From: Drechslerella dactyloides
Lineage: Eukaryota; Ascomycota; Orbiliomycetes; Orbiliales; Orbiliaceae
Direction: 5' to 3'
Assembly: GCA_020064725.1 (NCBI GenBank)
Contig: JAGTWJ010000003.1
Coordinates: 1,426,001 to 1,490,000, forward strand
DNA: 64,000 bases
Below, in pieces: positions 11,092-24,728 of the stretch. Below the pieces are notes generated by a model. It had not been told where the DNA came from. It saw nothing but the letters and a program-made list of their open reading frames with translations, and made no database searches. Each line of letters begins with the position of its first letter. The first letter of the stretch is position 1. The translations under genes and the position numbers were made by a program.

Positions 11092-14000
11092 TTATGCAAC
11101 CCCAACAGGCTTCGACGCCATCTTTCCACGACCCAAAACACGAATAGCAATCTCGAACCATACTCTATTATCATCTGAAATCGAACCGTCGATGTTCCTC
11201 CATCGCTGGGAAGTTAAGGCACGTATACGCCGCCTGAGGATAAGGATGGCGAGCGTGCCTCTCCAACTGTCAAATACGAAGCGAATGCGGTTCCCATCTA
11301 CAATCATCGCGCCGGCGTAAAGCTATACATAATGAAATTGTACTATCAGTACACCATCAAATGAGGCGTGGAAGAGGATCGATATACGCATCACGTACCT
11401 TGAATTCCGCATCACCGCAAAGCAGCGCCAGCGCGACGTCGTTGACCCTGCTAGTCTCATACGCATCATAGTACTTATTGCTCGACTGCAGAATATTGTA
11501 ATACGACAGCCACGAGATGTTGGTGCTCTTGCGGTTCACAGACGTCAATGAAACATTGAGACTCTGGTTATTCACAATGTTTCGCCACCCTTTACCTTCC
11601 CGCGAGATGATCTTGGGATAGAATCCCGCGGCAATGGTGGAAGTAACAACAAGGTCGTTCTTGCTGTTAAAGTCATACCGATCAGGAACTTCGAAGAACT
11701 GCTGCTTCCCACGACGGAGATACCGAGCTCTATTCAAGCGGATGCGCTCGTCCTGTTCGAGACGCATGATGCCACTGTCGGCCAGTGCAACGAAGAGCTG
11801 CGTCTTCATTTCTTCAATTGCCACGAGATTTTTCGCGCTGAGGTAATTCTTGTTGCAGAATTCGTAACTGTTCATGCCTTTTGTATCGACGGATTTACGC
11901 CATCCGCAGTATGCGTAGTATGTGGTCAGGAGGTCAGAATCACCTACATAGTTGTTAGAGTTGCACTGCCACTACTATGAATTGAATTGAGGGACCTACC
12001 AGTCCTCCAACTCATCCTCGCAATCTCCGCTTGTTCACGCTTGCCGAAAGGCTGGATCCATGGAGATTTAGAAGAGAGGATTGCAGCGATGGTAACACAG
12101 ACATCCACGCAGCCGTAGAGTGTACTGAGCAAAAGCAGTTTGCCGAGATATACATCCAGAGGTAGCTGCGCAAGATGTCGGCCTAGCGGTGTCAATTCCT
12201 CGCTCGCAGTCAAAGCTTTGACCTGTGTTTGAATATTGGTAAGCACATGTACCTCCATAATCTACGGTCACGAAGCCTATGAATTTACCTCCAATAGAGA
12301 ATCAATTGCCCGGTTGACATTTTTGGGTGTAGGAGGATCGAGAGCCAAAGATAGTGTCTCTTCGATCCCGCCAAGGTTGCAAATTTTGATACGCAGAATC
12401 AAATCCTGAAGAGACAGCCGCAGCATTTCCGGGACTTGCTGCTCCGCGAACTAGAACCCGGAACCATTTTGTTAGTAAGAGCCCTATTCAATAGCAACCC
12501 CGAGACAGAAATTCTCACATAGCTATTGAACCTCTCCCGCGTGACTAAATGAAAGCAGAGACCCTCCTGGACTCTGCCAGCTCTTCCTCTCCGCTGTTTC
12601 GCATTGGCCTTTGAGATGAAGGTTTCTATGAGCCTTGAAAGTTGTCTCTTCTCATCAAATCTCATCTCTTTAGATTTGCAGGTATCAATGACGCATGTGA
12701 TATCCGGGATCGTGATACCAGTTTCCGCGATGTTTGTCGCTAGGACAACTTTCCGAGTTCCTTCGGGAGGGAGAAGGAAGGCCTGCTCTTGCTCCTCGGT
12801 GGCGATTGTCGAATGCAAAGCATGCACTTCCCATCCTTGTTGCAAGTTGGGATCTCCGAGAATCGCATTGTGCAGCTTTCTGATCTCATTGAGACCAGGG
12901 AGGAAGACGAGAATAGCGCGGCTATAAGCCACATATGCTGGATTAGTTTCAATTTCTATCAAAAGCTGCACTATGAGCTCATAGTTGATAGTCCACTCGT
13001 CAAATCTAGCCATAGTTTTTCGAGTATGCCCGCTGTAACCTTCGTAGTTCGAGGTCGAGTTCGGACCCGTCTCTTCGACATCATCAAGGTCGTAGTCGTC
13101 GAACCGCCGGCGGTTTCCACGCGCGGAGTCGTCGGGAAGCACGAAGCGGGTCAACTCCACCGCATCTTCTAGATAGTATGTTTGCACTGGGTACGTTCTC
13201 CCAGGGATTGAGAAAATTGGTGCGTCATCGAGGTATTCCGAAAATTTTTGCGCATCCACTGTCGCGGACATCAATATGACCTTAAGGTCTTGTCGAACCG
13301 CGAGTAGCTTTTTCAACACGAGGAGGAGGAAGTCGCTCTCTATAGAGCGTTCGTGGACCTCGTCGAGAATCAAATGAGTGATCTCGCGCAGATTGTTCCC
13401 ACGCTCCAGCATGCGCATAACAACACCAGTAGTAGCGTATATGAGCCGTGTTTTCGACGTAAACTTACCCTCAAGTCTGATTGAGTAGCCAACCAGTGAG
13501 CGGTTTGTACCGACATCGACTTCTCCGAGTTCCTCGCATACTCGTTTTGCGAGCGAAATCGCTGAAATCCGCCGTGGCTCCGTCACAAAAATCCTACAGG
13601 ATTGGCCAGCTGCCAAGCATTCTTCCAGTATATACGCGGGCAGTTGTGTGCTCTTCCCGCAGCCCGTTTCACCACAGACGATCGTGATCTGGTGTTCACT
13701 TATCGCTTGTAGCAGCTGATCTCTATACTGCCAGATTGGCAGACTCATCCTCCCCTGCAGCATGTAGTGATACATCGGATTCGACAATTTTGCAGCATAT
13801 ATATTCAACAGTTGCTGTGTCGTCATAAACTCAAGCGGCTCGTAGAACATCTTCTTGCTGTTCCCGACGTCGTCGATGGCATCCTGCCTCTCCTTGTCGT
13901 TTTCTGGAAGAGCATTCTGCATGATGTCCTCCGCCGTACTCCTCAGCCACTTAAGCAATCGCTTTTCGCGAACATTATTCTCCTGCTTTGCCTCATCCAT

Positions 14001-15851
14001 CAACTCCTGCCAGAAACCCCTCCAAACGCTGTTTAAGCGTAAGTATAGCTTCTCCTCTGGGAATAGCCGGTATAGAGCGATCGTAGCAAGATAAAAGTCT
14101 GCCTGGACTTTGGTGGGACAAGAGATGTTTAGCATCTTGAATTGTGTCGTAACAGTCGTCCCATCCAATGATTTGAGCGTGCGAATTGAGTACAAGACGT
14201 CCTTCCGTAGCTCTCCATTTTCATCTGTCTCGTCGGTTTCAGTTGGAAACACACTTGGCAGAGCTCCAGTTAACGGCCAAGTGACATAAACCTCCGATTG
14301 AAGGCTCGCGCTAGTGCTGACGTCTCTGAATGTCACTTTTGATCCGGGATACCGTCCTGTCACAGCTTCATCAAGGACCTTCCTGGAGGATGGGGTCGCC
14401 TCTGCAGGTATGCCAAAATCGCGAACAAATACACGAGTATTCGTGAATGTTTTGCCCTCTTCGTTCTCGGCATCTCCATTGAATAGGGTGCCGAATGCGC
14501 CAGCGTCCGTGCTGGAAGCACTGGCTCTACTAGTAGGACGACTCCGACTGCGGTCAAGCCTCACACCACTCACGCCAGAGGACACCCCCTCATCTCCGGA
14601 GTCTCCACTTCTACTGCCGGCGCGACTTCCAGAATTTGCCCGGCTGGTGCTCGCGTTTTGCCGTTGTGTCGTGGTGCCAGGAGACTTTCTTTTCGTGGTC
14701 CTTGCCGCAGCAATACTCTGTTGCCGAGCATCTTCTACCTCCTTCTCCCAGAGCTCTGCTGCTTGCCTGAAGTCGAACAGAGGATCTGCCTTGAGCTTTT
14801 CCAACTTCGTTTGGAGAGTGGCAAGTTGCTCTGATCGTTCTTTCGTCAGACCAATTGCTTGAGAAATGGAAACGCCGGGGCTCGCTTTCTTCTTTTGCTT
14901 TTTAGTTGGCTCAGCGGCCCAGATACCAGTGATCTTAGCATTCTTCCTGCGATATTTCAGATATTGAGAAATTAGAACAGAGGGATCCATGTTCTCATCT
15001 ATCTCGCTCTCGGACGAGATGTCATCATCGAGAAATGCAGGGGACTCGGTTGGAACAGTTTCCAATGCCGGTTCTAGATTGGTCGGAATATCTGTAGGAA
15101 GATTATCCAAAAGTTCTGCGAATAATTTCTTGGCCGTTGCTTTACCCACGGGTACCTGTGCCAAAAGCTGACCGGTTTTCGGAGTTCGAGAGACAGTGAA
15201 GCTTGGTAAATCAACTTCCGGATATGTAAGAACCAAATGCTCAATCGCGTCGTCGGGCGACGATATCCCGAGTGCAATCACTTCTTTAATATGTGCTTCC
15301 TTGAAGCCCAGATCCGCAAGTGTGTGGTGCAACCTCCACATGTCCAGTGTATATGTTGTCTCGTCAGATCCCAGAGCAACGTATCGAGATGCCTCATTTG
15401 CTTTCGCGATACCAAAAATCCGTTCGACATCGCCTTCTTCCAGCCAGTCACCGACGAGGAATGGTGTGCATCCCGTATTTCCAGTTGCTCTGAGTGTTCT
15501 CCTCTCGGTCTCGAGCTTTGTCGCCTGTCTTCTTGCCTCTCGGAATACCTTGTCCCCATTTCTTTCAAGGAATTCTTGGAGTTCGTTATCTTCTAGTTGG
15601 GCGGCGAATTCTTCCGGTGTAAGCGTGACGTCCTTATGGGCATTTGTAGCCATTGTGGCAGCCAGTTTCGCAGCTTCCTCTTCAGCAGCAGCTGCTGCTG
15701 CCTCCGCCGCTTTTCTCTCCTCTTCCTCAGCAGCAAGTCGCGCCTTCTCTTCTTCAGCCTGTTGAAGCTTGGCCTTAGAGGGCAGTGAGGTTGTCGCGAC
15801 ACCTCTCGCAGGGTTGGCGGCGGGCTTCTTCTTCTTGCCCTTAGGAGCCAT
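11092..15851 (-). CDS. DEAH/DEVH-box RNA helicase (DHX29/DHX57, YLR419W/ucp12 type)
   Basis: Exons 15851-12519, 12450-12289, 12222-12000, 11943-11399, 11322-11092; 1497 residues. The N-terminus is basic (MAPKGKKKKP), followed by an Ala/Glu coiled coil (about 30-65) and a UBA-like helical segment (about 165-215). Helicase motifs: GETGCGKST (about 720), the DEVH variant of the DEAH box (LILDEVHERS, about 829), SAT, and RRGRAGR (about 1089). HA2 (winged helix and ratchet) and a C-terminal OB-fold domain follow, spread over exons 2-5. Size and order match cytosolic ATP-dependent RNA helicases tied to translation or ribosome function in yeasts. The first exon holds three quarters of the protein. 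The start is the first ATG of the long frame, next to the usual Lys-rich tail. Family assignment is firm; the exact orthologue is inferred. Confidence 0.93.
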
Positions 15852-16739
15852 GTTGGTTCGGTAACGACTAGCAAAGGCGGTAGCCTCAATCTTTCGATCG
15901 TAGAAGCTACAGGTGATCCGCTCGGTGGTCTTTAGTGATCTGACAAAAAATCAGCGCGATCGATTGTGTTCGTAGATGTGCATGTGCCGTTGCGCGGATA
16001 TAGAGTATATTAATCGCAGGAGTGTCAACATGAAGCTGAGCCCAACTTAGCTTAGGCGACGAACAAAATTTCTGATGTGTGTGTGTGTGTGTGTGACCCC
16101 AGAACGTTGAGCCTCTGCTCTCTTTATAAGCTTCCGGCCGGCTCAAGATGGGAACGTCAGATGTACGGGGGAGTTGAGGGTCCAGCCACCATTGTGTCTA
16201 GTCGATATGATGCAAAATGAGTCTTTGATAGTCTCAAGGCATTAGCGTATACCCCAGCTTGAACCGAATGGTGGAGTTGCCGGGGTGCTTACATGCATGT
16301 AGCTGCATGGAGCTTCAGGCAATCTTGCAGCATGAGATGCTAGTGTGAGTCAAGCTGAGTTGCGGAAGCGGAAGGAAGCACAACAAAGTTCTTGTCAGAA
16401 TGCAACAACTGAGATTCAGGTAAAATATACCACATGAATTTCATATCACAATCTATCCTATCGAACATAGTCGCACCACCTTACATATACCTGCTGTTAT
16501 GTACACGTGATATATTCATGCGGAGATGTGGAAGAGGGATGGGAGACAAAGCGGAGATGAGAATGAGGAGATAGAGCAGGAGAATATACATGCATTGCGA
16601 GACGTCGACACGAGACCGATATCGAGGAGATGGAAAAAGAGAAGTTTCGTGATGTCGAATAGTTGTGTCGTCGTTAATGTGAAGTAGAACGAAGTCGATA
16701 AAGATAGAAATATCCTATGCAATTGTTATCAGAGCACTC
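15852..16739. other. Intergenic region upstream of the helicase
   Basis: About 890 bp with the helicase promoter/leader and the 3' side of the MAK32-like gene. Contains a TG dinucleotide run and no supported gene. Confidence 0.6.
16076..16095. repeat. (TG)10 microsatellite
   Basis: Ten uninterrupted TG units about 225 bp upstream of the helicase start codon. Confidence 0.9.
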
Positions 16740-18881
16740 TCACAAATTATCACTTTGAAGAACCGGATCCCTGTTAAAATCGCGTCCAGCATTGTCCAGA
16801 TTGAGTTTCCAGAAACGCATCAACGGCCAAGCGTGCTCGCTGGGGGAGAGCCACATGTGGGTAGAGATGCCGCCCTGCATCAAACCACTGCGTTGGATCG
16901 CATACGCTATTTCTCTCTCCCTCTGATTCTTCATAAATTTGACCTCTCGGGCGGGAGGCTTCTGCATTCCAAGTTCTGCCATCTGGTCCAATCTAGCATG
17001 GACGACTGTTTCGGAATCAGAGTTGTCATCCGGATCTTCCTCTCCATAGACAGGATTCCGTGGGTCGCGAAAGAGGAATAGGCGATCAGGTCCTCGGTCT
17101 TCGTTGGGATGAACAGGCATATATTCCTCCACAGTGCGAAAGGGGATGTTGGGTGGGACTCTAACACGTGGGACTCTGACTTGATGAAGGCAATCCCGGT
17201 AGTAAGCTTCCAATCGATGGATGAAACTCTCTCCGTTCCACAGTTCCTCGAGATTCTCGGAGATTGTGATCTCAGGGCAAGCAACGCGCTCAATAACGAA
17301 GCTGGTTGCGACAATACCGCAGATCGACGCTTGAACATAATCTTCATTGACTTGTGCGAGATAGGCGCAGAAAGCACCAACGAAAGCCTCATCGCCGCCC
17401 GTTCTGTCTTGGATGTAGGCTGTATTTCTGTTCTCCTGGCAGTAGTAAGGTGGCAACCAGTGGGCACGACGCTGCATCGCCAAATCGCTCCTGGCACGCC
17501 GGTGTGCAATATTGTTTGGATCTTCTTTGAACGATTTTGGGTGCCCGTAGATGAACGCGCCTACTGCGTCGCTGCGAACGACAAGTATCCCCTTGAGGCC
17601 TGCGTTTCGAGTTCCAGGTTTGAACACGTTCAGCAGCTTCTTGCTGCATTTTTCGACGACATGCTTGAAGACGACAACGTCACGGTGGAAGAATGGAGAA
17701 ATCGCATCCGTGAAGACTCGTGCAAGGTCGATGGCGAGAGGTATCACGACATCAGCCAGGCTGCATGCCTTGATGAACTCGTTCCGAAATTCTTGAACGC
17801 ATTTCTCGCTATCGGGTTGCCAAACGATAATTGGTGGCTCTTTGTTGGAGTATGCTCTCTTGAAGAGTCTATGGATCTTTTCAATTTGATAGACAGCCTC
17901 GGCAGGCCCACAGTGGAGATGAAAAAGCTTTGAGTTGAGGCAGTTGTCGTTAAGGTCGCTTGGCAAGATATCGGTGCCCATATCCATTGACACTATTACT
18001 CTCTCTAATCCCAAATCCCGGTTAGCATGATCATCGTTCGATCACAAGTTGCAGTCATTTATGCATTGGAATGTGGTATACACACCTGGCCGTTCCGTTC
18101 GTGCTTCATATCCTAGGAATGTAAGTGCGCCAGTCCTCATCAACCAATTGATCTTGAGCCCCGTACACTCCAAAACGGGCGTGACGTTCGAGTTCCACAG
18201 TTCATGGAAAGCCGGGTTGTCGGATGGGAGCATTGGCCAACAAATATTCGAAGCCCGTCCGCCTTGAAGGACCATTCTAGCTCCGATGACAACTACACGC
18301 AAGCACCATATATCATGTCAGCACCAAATTCCCTCAAATTCGTATGCATATGAATCGAATCCGAGCACATGGCTAACGAGTACATTACATTGAGGACAAC
18401 AGAGACGGAATGCTAAACTCAAATGTTAAAGATAGACGTATCCTATGCAGATTAAAATTACTGACGACTTACCGTTGAAGCCGACTCCTCCAGCTTGTTT
18501 CTTGACCTTCACGCGTGACAAGCCAGTAGTGCGGTCCGGAAAAGCGGATCGAAAGTTGGTTGTCTCAAACGCAACGCCAGCAAGTGTACAGAATGTGTAC
18601 CCAGGAAGCGCAGCGTCGTCAACTCGCTCTTCATGCCATGGTAGTTGGTGCGGTGTCGGGCGCGAGACAGCTGGTTGCCTCAATCTACGGAGGATATTGG
18701 TAAGGGAGGTCGAGGAGAGTCTGTTAGTGATTTCGGTTAGGGCACCATCGTCGGCAGTGGAAAGACGAGGCAGAGAAATATCCTCGATTCCGTATTCTTC
18801 GCGCTCATCAGGCCCGGGAGTAAAGATTTCGGGGCCAAAGAGCTCGTCAATAAGGTGCTGCTCCCGTGGAATGCGGGACAT
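16740..18881 (-). CDS. MAK32-like PfkB/ribokinase-fold protein
   Basis: Exons 18881-18473, 18292-18086, 18004-16740; 626 residues, longer than yeast Mak32 because of N- and C-terminal extensions. Family marks in order: GGVGFN joined across intron 1 to VIGARM (the GGGxTYAxLGARL element); FHLHCGP; the PIIVWQPDSEKC strand (IxWEPxPxxC in the family); the VVIPLAIDLARVF segment where relatives have a VSPN-type motif; and the C-terminal kinase loop DRTGGDEAF at residues 406-413, where most PfkB members have G-A-G-D/N-x-F. The loop is thus altered (GGDEAF) and the usual Asn/Pro of the SPN element is missing, so kinase activity is doubtful. In yeast Mak32 is linked to double-stranded RNA killer-virus structural stability; the biochemical role is unknown. 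Confidence 0.78.
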
Positions 18882-19202
18882 GACTGAGTAAGTGGGAATT
18901 GATAGATGAAACTGATGTTATGACGGAGAAGGTACATATGTTTTGCGATACCCTTGGACAAAAGATAAAAGAAGGAAGAAGAAAGTATGAAGGTTGACAC
19001 GAATCCAGAGAAAGAAAGTCTGTATATTATTTTGATCTTATGAAGCGGCAGGAGCGTCAAGATCTAAATCTGACATGACCGCCATGGCGCTCAACCAAGC
19101 CAATGACTATTGCTCCGGATACATTCCCCAAGTCAAACTGCAAATATCCCTTTCCTAGTTGCCATTGATGATAGAGGGCAATTCTTTTGTCCTTGGTGCC
19201 GA
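18882..19202. other. Short intergenic region
   Basis: About 320 bp between two minus-strand genes, carrying the leader of the MAK32-like gene and the trailer of the BTB gene. Nothing else seen. Confidence 0.6.
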
Positions 19203-20548
19203 CTAGTAGTAGTCTTGATCTTCGTCCTCCGCATCGTCGGTAGCAGGTTCGTCGTCCTCCTCGTCCTCTTCATTTTCAAGGACCCAAAGCTTTCTCTTAA
19301 TCCCATGCTCAATCTTGAAGTCTGCCAGCTTCACCTCACTTTCCTCAACTGCCTGTTCAACCCCAACTCGCACCGTGGCCATGAAAGATCTCACGCAACT
19401 ATCATGTGGGTACCGCGCCGATGTGCCGCCTTCCCAATAGTGCCCAATCTGGATTGATTTGACACGTTGACAGAGCTCGTACAGTGACAAAGCATCACTT
19501 TTTTCCTGAATAGGGAAAAGGCCCATGTAGTGGAGGCGGCGGATGAAAGAGCCATAGAGAGCAATATCGCATAGAGTGCAATTTGTATTTCGAAGGCAGC
19601 GGCCTTGATTGTCGTACATGAGGCCATATGTGTACGTCTGGATCTGTTGATTGACAACGCTGACAATTCCGTTGCGCTTTTCCTCCCATTCCGCCATGAA
19701 GTGCTCTAGCATAGTTAACCGTTAGTGATAATCCGTCGACGCAGGATATATATCTAGAAGGCATCGGCTGCGGGTTCGGGAAACTCGACTCCCATGCACA
19801 CGTTGGATTTTGAGCCTGGCAGCAACTTACTGTACAGCTTGTCAGGGAGACAAATCGGTCCGTTCACAACATCATCAGGCTCACTAGCCCTCTTCTTCGG
19901 CTGCCAAATCATCAAGTTGGCGCGGTAAGCTTTCGGAAAGATGCCCTCAAGACTGAACACAAATGACACGTATAGCAGCATATTCGCAACAGCAGGCTTG
20001 TCTCTGCCGTGCAAGCCATTTTCACCATCTTCTCCCTCGCCGGTATTCGTGCTGTTAAGGTCATCCTGAGGCTGCAACTCGTACGTATAGTTGTAGAAAC
20101 CATCCCAGAACTTATTGGTCTCAGCTTCCTTCCAATCGGCGGTGAACTCGTGGATAAGAGACTTAGCGACGTTGACGCAGTCATATTTATCACACACGAG
20201 AGCGAGATAGAAGATGCGTTTCAGATTGAGATGCTCAGGTATGTTCTGCTTTTGGAAGTGCATCAACTGCAATAGGATATCAAGTGCTTCTGGGTGGTCG
20301 TCGTGAAGCGTGATGACAAGCACTTCCTGGTCAAGCTGGTTGTCTTGTTGCCTCTTCGCCCATGGAGACTTGGGGTCGACCATTTTCGCGAGCACTGGTG
20401 AGGCAAGACGCAGTGCTGCGGCAGAGACACGGTATACGTGCTCGTTAGAAGCTTCTTTAAGCCTCACCTCGCAGTCATAGTTCTTGTCGACATTGTAAGT
20501 AGTCGTCAAATCCCCCATCGAGACGTCTTCTGAGCTTGGGTTAGCCAT
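19203..20548 (-). CDS. BTB/POZ domain protein
   Basis: Exons 20548-19831 and 19705-19203; 406 residues. Residues about 22-135 form a BTB fold: CEVRLKEASNEHVYRVSAAAL, then the LASPVLAKMV helix, the VLVITLHDDHPEALDILLQLMH strand-helix, and the ALVCDKYDCVNVAKSLI helix pair. No kelch, ankyrin or MATH domain follows; instead there is an alpha-helical region, several Cys (LRNTNCTLCDIALYG) and a very acidic tail (about 375-406, Glu/Asp runs). This is the common ascomycete class of stand-alone BTB proteins, usually of unknown role and possibly Cullin-3 adaptors. The intron donor (GTAAGT) and acceptor (GCTAG) are canonical, and the junction restores LYKHFMAEWEEKR. Confidence 0.88.
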
Positions 20549-21242
20549 CTTGCGGGATGGCCTTGTCGAAAACGCAGCAGGGTGGCTTCAAATTGCAAGT
20601 ACGTAAGGAGAACGCGGCACGGTGTACGCATATAGTATGTAAGTGTGGGATCGATAGAATGGGAGATTTCCTAGATATCCGCAGCCTACGCCCGTATATT
20701 TTGTAGCCCAGTGTTGGGGAAATTTCTATGAGTATCTGGCAGCATCTTGTTGAGTTAGGACCCATTATACAGACTATATGTGTATATTTATCAATAGTAC
20801 ATGTACATAGAGCCAGAATCTTCCAAAGTACAGCAGTCTGGCATCCGAGTCCAGAAATCTTCCGCACACTTAAGCTAAGTATCAAGCCCATCCTTATGGT
20901 ATGCGCATGTTTAACATTCGTATCTACGATAATAGAAAGACTAAAGGCTGGCTACCTATTCAAGCCGGATGGTTGTAGGAAGAGCTTATATTGTAGATAG
21001 GAAAAGAATAAATGTGCGATAGATGTGCGAGAAACTATTTACTTAACTTGAGAACTCAAAGCTGGAATCGAGATATGACAAGACGACCATGTAAAACTAT
21101 GCCAACTGCAGGAAGAAAATGCTATGCATGGATCCGCCGAACAACCATTACAAACCAAACCGATGCCCAAAGCCACCCAAGAACTTGATACCAAGATTGC
21201 AAAAGAGTACAAAGGAAATCGGATATCCTATGAAGTGTCCAT
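20549..21242. other. Intergenic region
   Basis: About 690 bp of AT-rich DNA between two minus-strand genes. Presumably the BTB promoter and the 3' UTR of the next gene; no gene seen. Confidence 0.6.
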
Positions 21243-22525
21243 TCACAAACAAATATTGTCTCCCCGCCCTGTCGAATTCCTCCTCCTCACCAGGCCTCGT
21301 CCTCTAGGCCCAATAACCCCACGCTTTGTAATCTTAGTGGGTGCCTCGATTTCCCTGGCCTTCATCTTCGGTGAACCGCACTCACTCCTGGGGCCACGAT
21401 ATCCCATCATCATCCCAATACCAATCCCAATAGGTGGCGGCGGTGACCTCGACGTAAGTCCTCCCGTCGTCACCTTTGCCTTACCCTTAACCGGCTGTGT
21501 ATGCGAGGTCCGTGTCCGTGACCTAAGCGAAACAGAGCTAAGGCTCTTCGCTAGCTCCTCAAGAATCTCTCGCTGTTGTCTTTCCTCCTCGGACTCACTC
21601 GATGCGTCCGAGTCCCTTCGACTAATCAGCTGCATCGACGAAAGCGGCACTGGCGACGAAGACCCCGAAGACGATGGTGTGGAAAGATGTACAGGGACGG
21701 ACAAGGTCGGCGACGAGGGAAAGTAGGCGGTGATCTTCGTCGGAATGTATCGTCTCGCAGGCTTGATCACCTCTTCAACCCGCATAGTCATCATCTCCAG
21801 TTGCTGCCGGCCTTCTTCAATCTGCGCATCGATGGTGCGCATCCACTCCTGTTGTTCCGATGGTGTGACGATAGCTTGCGTCAGCGGCGTTGGTGACGCA
21901 ACCACCACATCCTGTGTTTGTATCTGCTGATTCTGCTGCGGCTCGTCCAGATCCATTATCATGTCGACATCGGCGTCGGGCTCTGCGGTTCCGGTTGGTA
22001 TCGATAGCGAAACGGGCGACGTCGGCGTCGGCGGGGCCTGGCCATGCGGGACGAGGTTATGCGCTGCTGCGGCAGCGATGTATGTTTCCGACAGCGACGG
22101 GGAACTGGATATGCTCTTGCGACTGCATGGTTCGAACGAACAACATAATATAAAAAGGTTATATATAAGAATACCATTCTCATCTACGACTTGTTTTCGT
22201 TCTCTCTTCTCCTCTTCGCATATATATTGTGTGCGTATGTATGATATCATATATACAGGCAAGTTACAGAAATAAATCCGAAGAAACTTCGACTTGCAAG
22301 CTGCGTATATAATGATATATATATTCGAAAAGAAGAAATACTCAAAATCAGAAAGGAAAGAAAGAAATGTTACCTGGCGATAAAGTCATCCCACCCGCTT
22401 TCCTCAGCGTCGAGGGCAAATGCAGCCCAGCACATCCTCATTCTATGCGACGGTGGTAATACTGGCGGTCGCCGGATTGGTCCTATGGAGATTCTAATCT
22501 GCCCCTCTCGAGTTGCGCAGAGCAT
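21243..22525 (-). CDS. Uncharacterised protein with acidic-Ser region and basic Arg/Gly tail
   Basis: Exons 22525-22374 and 22122-21243, intron 251 bp, 343 residues. Exon 1 encodes a compact segment, MRMCWAAFALDAEESGWDDF, that looks folded and may be the conserved part. The rest is low-complexity: Pro/Thr/Ser stretches, a Gln-rich patch (about residues 105-115), a short coiled coil (WMRTIDAQIEEGRQQLEMM), a Ser/Glu helix (SESEEERQQREILEEL), then a Gly/Ile/Met patch and a basic C-terminus (GPRGRGLVRRRNSTGRG). I do not recognise the family. The tail could bind nucleic acid or act as a nuclear signal, which is inference. The exon 1 join is supported by phase and by GTAAC donor and CATGCAG acceptor sites; the intron is AT-rich. 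Confidence 0.68.
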
Positions 22526-24728
22526 ACGTTTGCAAGTGGTTGACCTGGAGCTTAAGGTGGATGGAAGGGGGCTTCGGGTTTATATATATATCGCTTAAAA
22601 CAGGGTTCTGGCCGGTGTCGAAATGAGCAATGCGTTTATAACTGACACAACGTAATATGATATAGTATTCTCAAATATACGATCCTTCAGGGTTTGAGCA
22701 ATAGAATGAAATAGTATGCTTCTCAGGAACAAATTTTATAGACCAAGAGGGGGGGCAAGCGCAGCTTAAGTATTCTCTCAGGTGCACAGTTTTTCCCTCC
22801 CTCCTCCAGTCCCATGGCTCGGGCGCCGAGATTCTGACGTGGTCATCCCGATCGGTGTTTAATTCCCCACATGGCGCTAGCTCTGCCAAAATACCCCTCA
22901 GCTGGCTGTCCTGGCATGCCAATCTGAACTGAAATTTTCGTCCGTCGCATGCAAAGCAGGCCGCCCTCCTGCGCCCTCTTGCGCCCTTCACCCGAAGGTA
23001 GGCAGGTCCTTCCAACATTCATCCAGTCCGTTGCTGTCGGCGGGGCTCCATAGATCCATTGACGTAGACCAACCCACAAAATTGACCCTGGAGTGGCTCC
23101 AGACGTATGACGGTGACAACGACAAACGGGCCCGTTTACGCCGCAGATTGGCCATGGCCACCCTCCCGCCCGTGACAGACGACAACTGTAATGAAGTAAT
23201 TTAAATTAAAAATGCCCCTCGACGACGAGCCGGCCGGCCGATGCCATCCCACGCTGCTCGATTGGCCGCCCGGGCGGAATCTGCCAGCTCATCGCCCTCG
23301 TCGCCGCCATTCATCATCCAGAACGTGGGAAAAAGGAACGAAAACGGTTGGGGGGAACTCGGCCGCAGTTGCAGGAGAGCCAGCCAACCGAAAGTTAACG
23401 TCAGCAGTACGTGGTCAGATGACGATCCACTGATCAGACCCCAAACGTAGATGAACCCTTTTGTTCATACGAGACTCACCCGGTGAGTACACAAATATTA
23501 ATTATAGCATGGTGTTATGTCTCATCCAGTATTTTAGGTTTAAACTGCGAGCATGAGCTTATGGTTCTTTCATTCAGTCTGACGATAAAACTTTGGAGTC
23601 CAGCTTGCCCTTGAGATCTTGATCCCTGCACCTTGCATCTTGGCATAGGAATTTACCACACGCAACACACACCCGTTAGCTACGTTAGTCATGTCCATTC
23701 TCAGTGGTTTTGGTTTCATATTTGGATCCCAGAATCTGGATCCTGGGCAAATTTAATTGTTAACTTATCGTCTAGCGCGGGATCCTGTAAATCTTCTCAT
23801 TCCATTCGCATTGAGTGGTCACACAATGTAGCCTTACACCGGTACCCCTAAAGAATCATAGCCTAGGCGATCCACATTCTTAGCATCTAGCGAAAATATC
23901 TCGACGGCCTTAAACGTCACTGAAAGACAGTTCTTTTTGTGTCTCCATTACTAATATTGTCAACGAGCGCCCGTCATCCAAATTTTAGCTGACCTACTTC
24001 TCAATTCCGGCGTTACTCGGGTTTTTCGCACGTACCAAACTGTGACAGCGAAACATCCTATTAACTTGGGAAGTTGGAGATTTTCGAACTGGATATCGAT
24101 GACCTCTCGTGTTTCGATATCCAATTTCAGTACATTCATGCTAGTCGGAACTCGCCGCTCGCCGGAAATTTCCGTTCAGCGTAAAGAGTTGTGAGTTAAA
24201 CTGACCTTAATCGACAAATCAAGTAAAGTCCCTGTATGTGGTTAAACGGTTACGATTTCTATTGCAGAGCAATCCGTAAGAGATGCATAGATTTCCAGCG
24301 GCTTCGTCACGGGCCATGCGCCAGAATCACATTAATTTTATGCTATACGCACCCTACTACATTTGAACACCCGTCAATGGTTGGCCTGTATATTAAACGT
24401 CCATCGCGTCCATCGATCGCGGAATTCAAAAACGTTAGTAACTAGCGATTTAGAATTTATGACCCTTGTCTTTGAGGCTACGCAAACTATAGTACATGTA
24501 CTTTAAGCACAGTATCGTTAAATAGGCTGCCAATCCTTCTACCACAACCCTGTATCCACTCTGATGATATAACTAAAACTAACACCTCGTATTACCAGCT
24601 CGACGTCTTTCAGTACTACGCGAGAACAAGAAAACCAAACATATCTACACCATCCATGCCGAAGAACTCCAGAAACACGAATCTCCAAAAACGGCTATCG
24701 ACAAAACTTACCATACCAAGCAATGGAG
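22526..24728. other. Intergenic region
   Basis: 2.2 kb. It includes a GC-rich part (about 22,740-23,350) with ACGGGCCCG-type and GGCCGGCC palindromes, and an AT-rich part (about 23,480-24,650). Open frames are short and lack family features. Confidence 0.6.

Noticed and set aside
17109..17933. 274-codon + strand frame
   Set aside because: Opposite the MAK32-like coding exon, which has clear family motifs; the + frame has none.
21124..21726. 200-codon + strand frame
   Set aside because: Antisense to the two-exon minus gene; Pro/Ile/Leu runs mirror its low-complexity codons.
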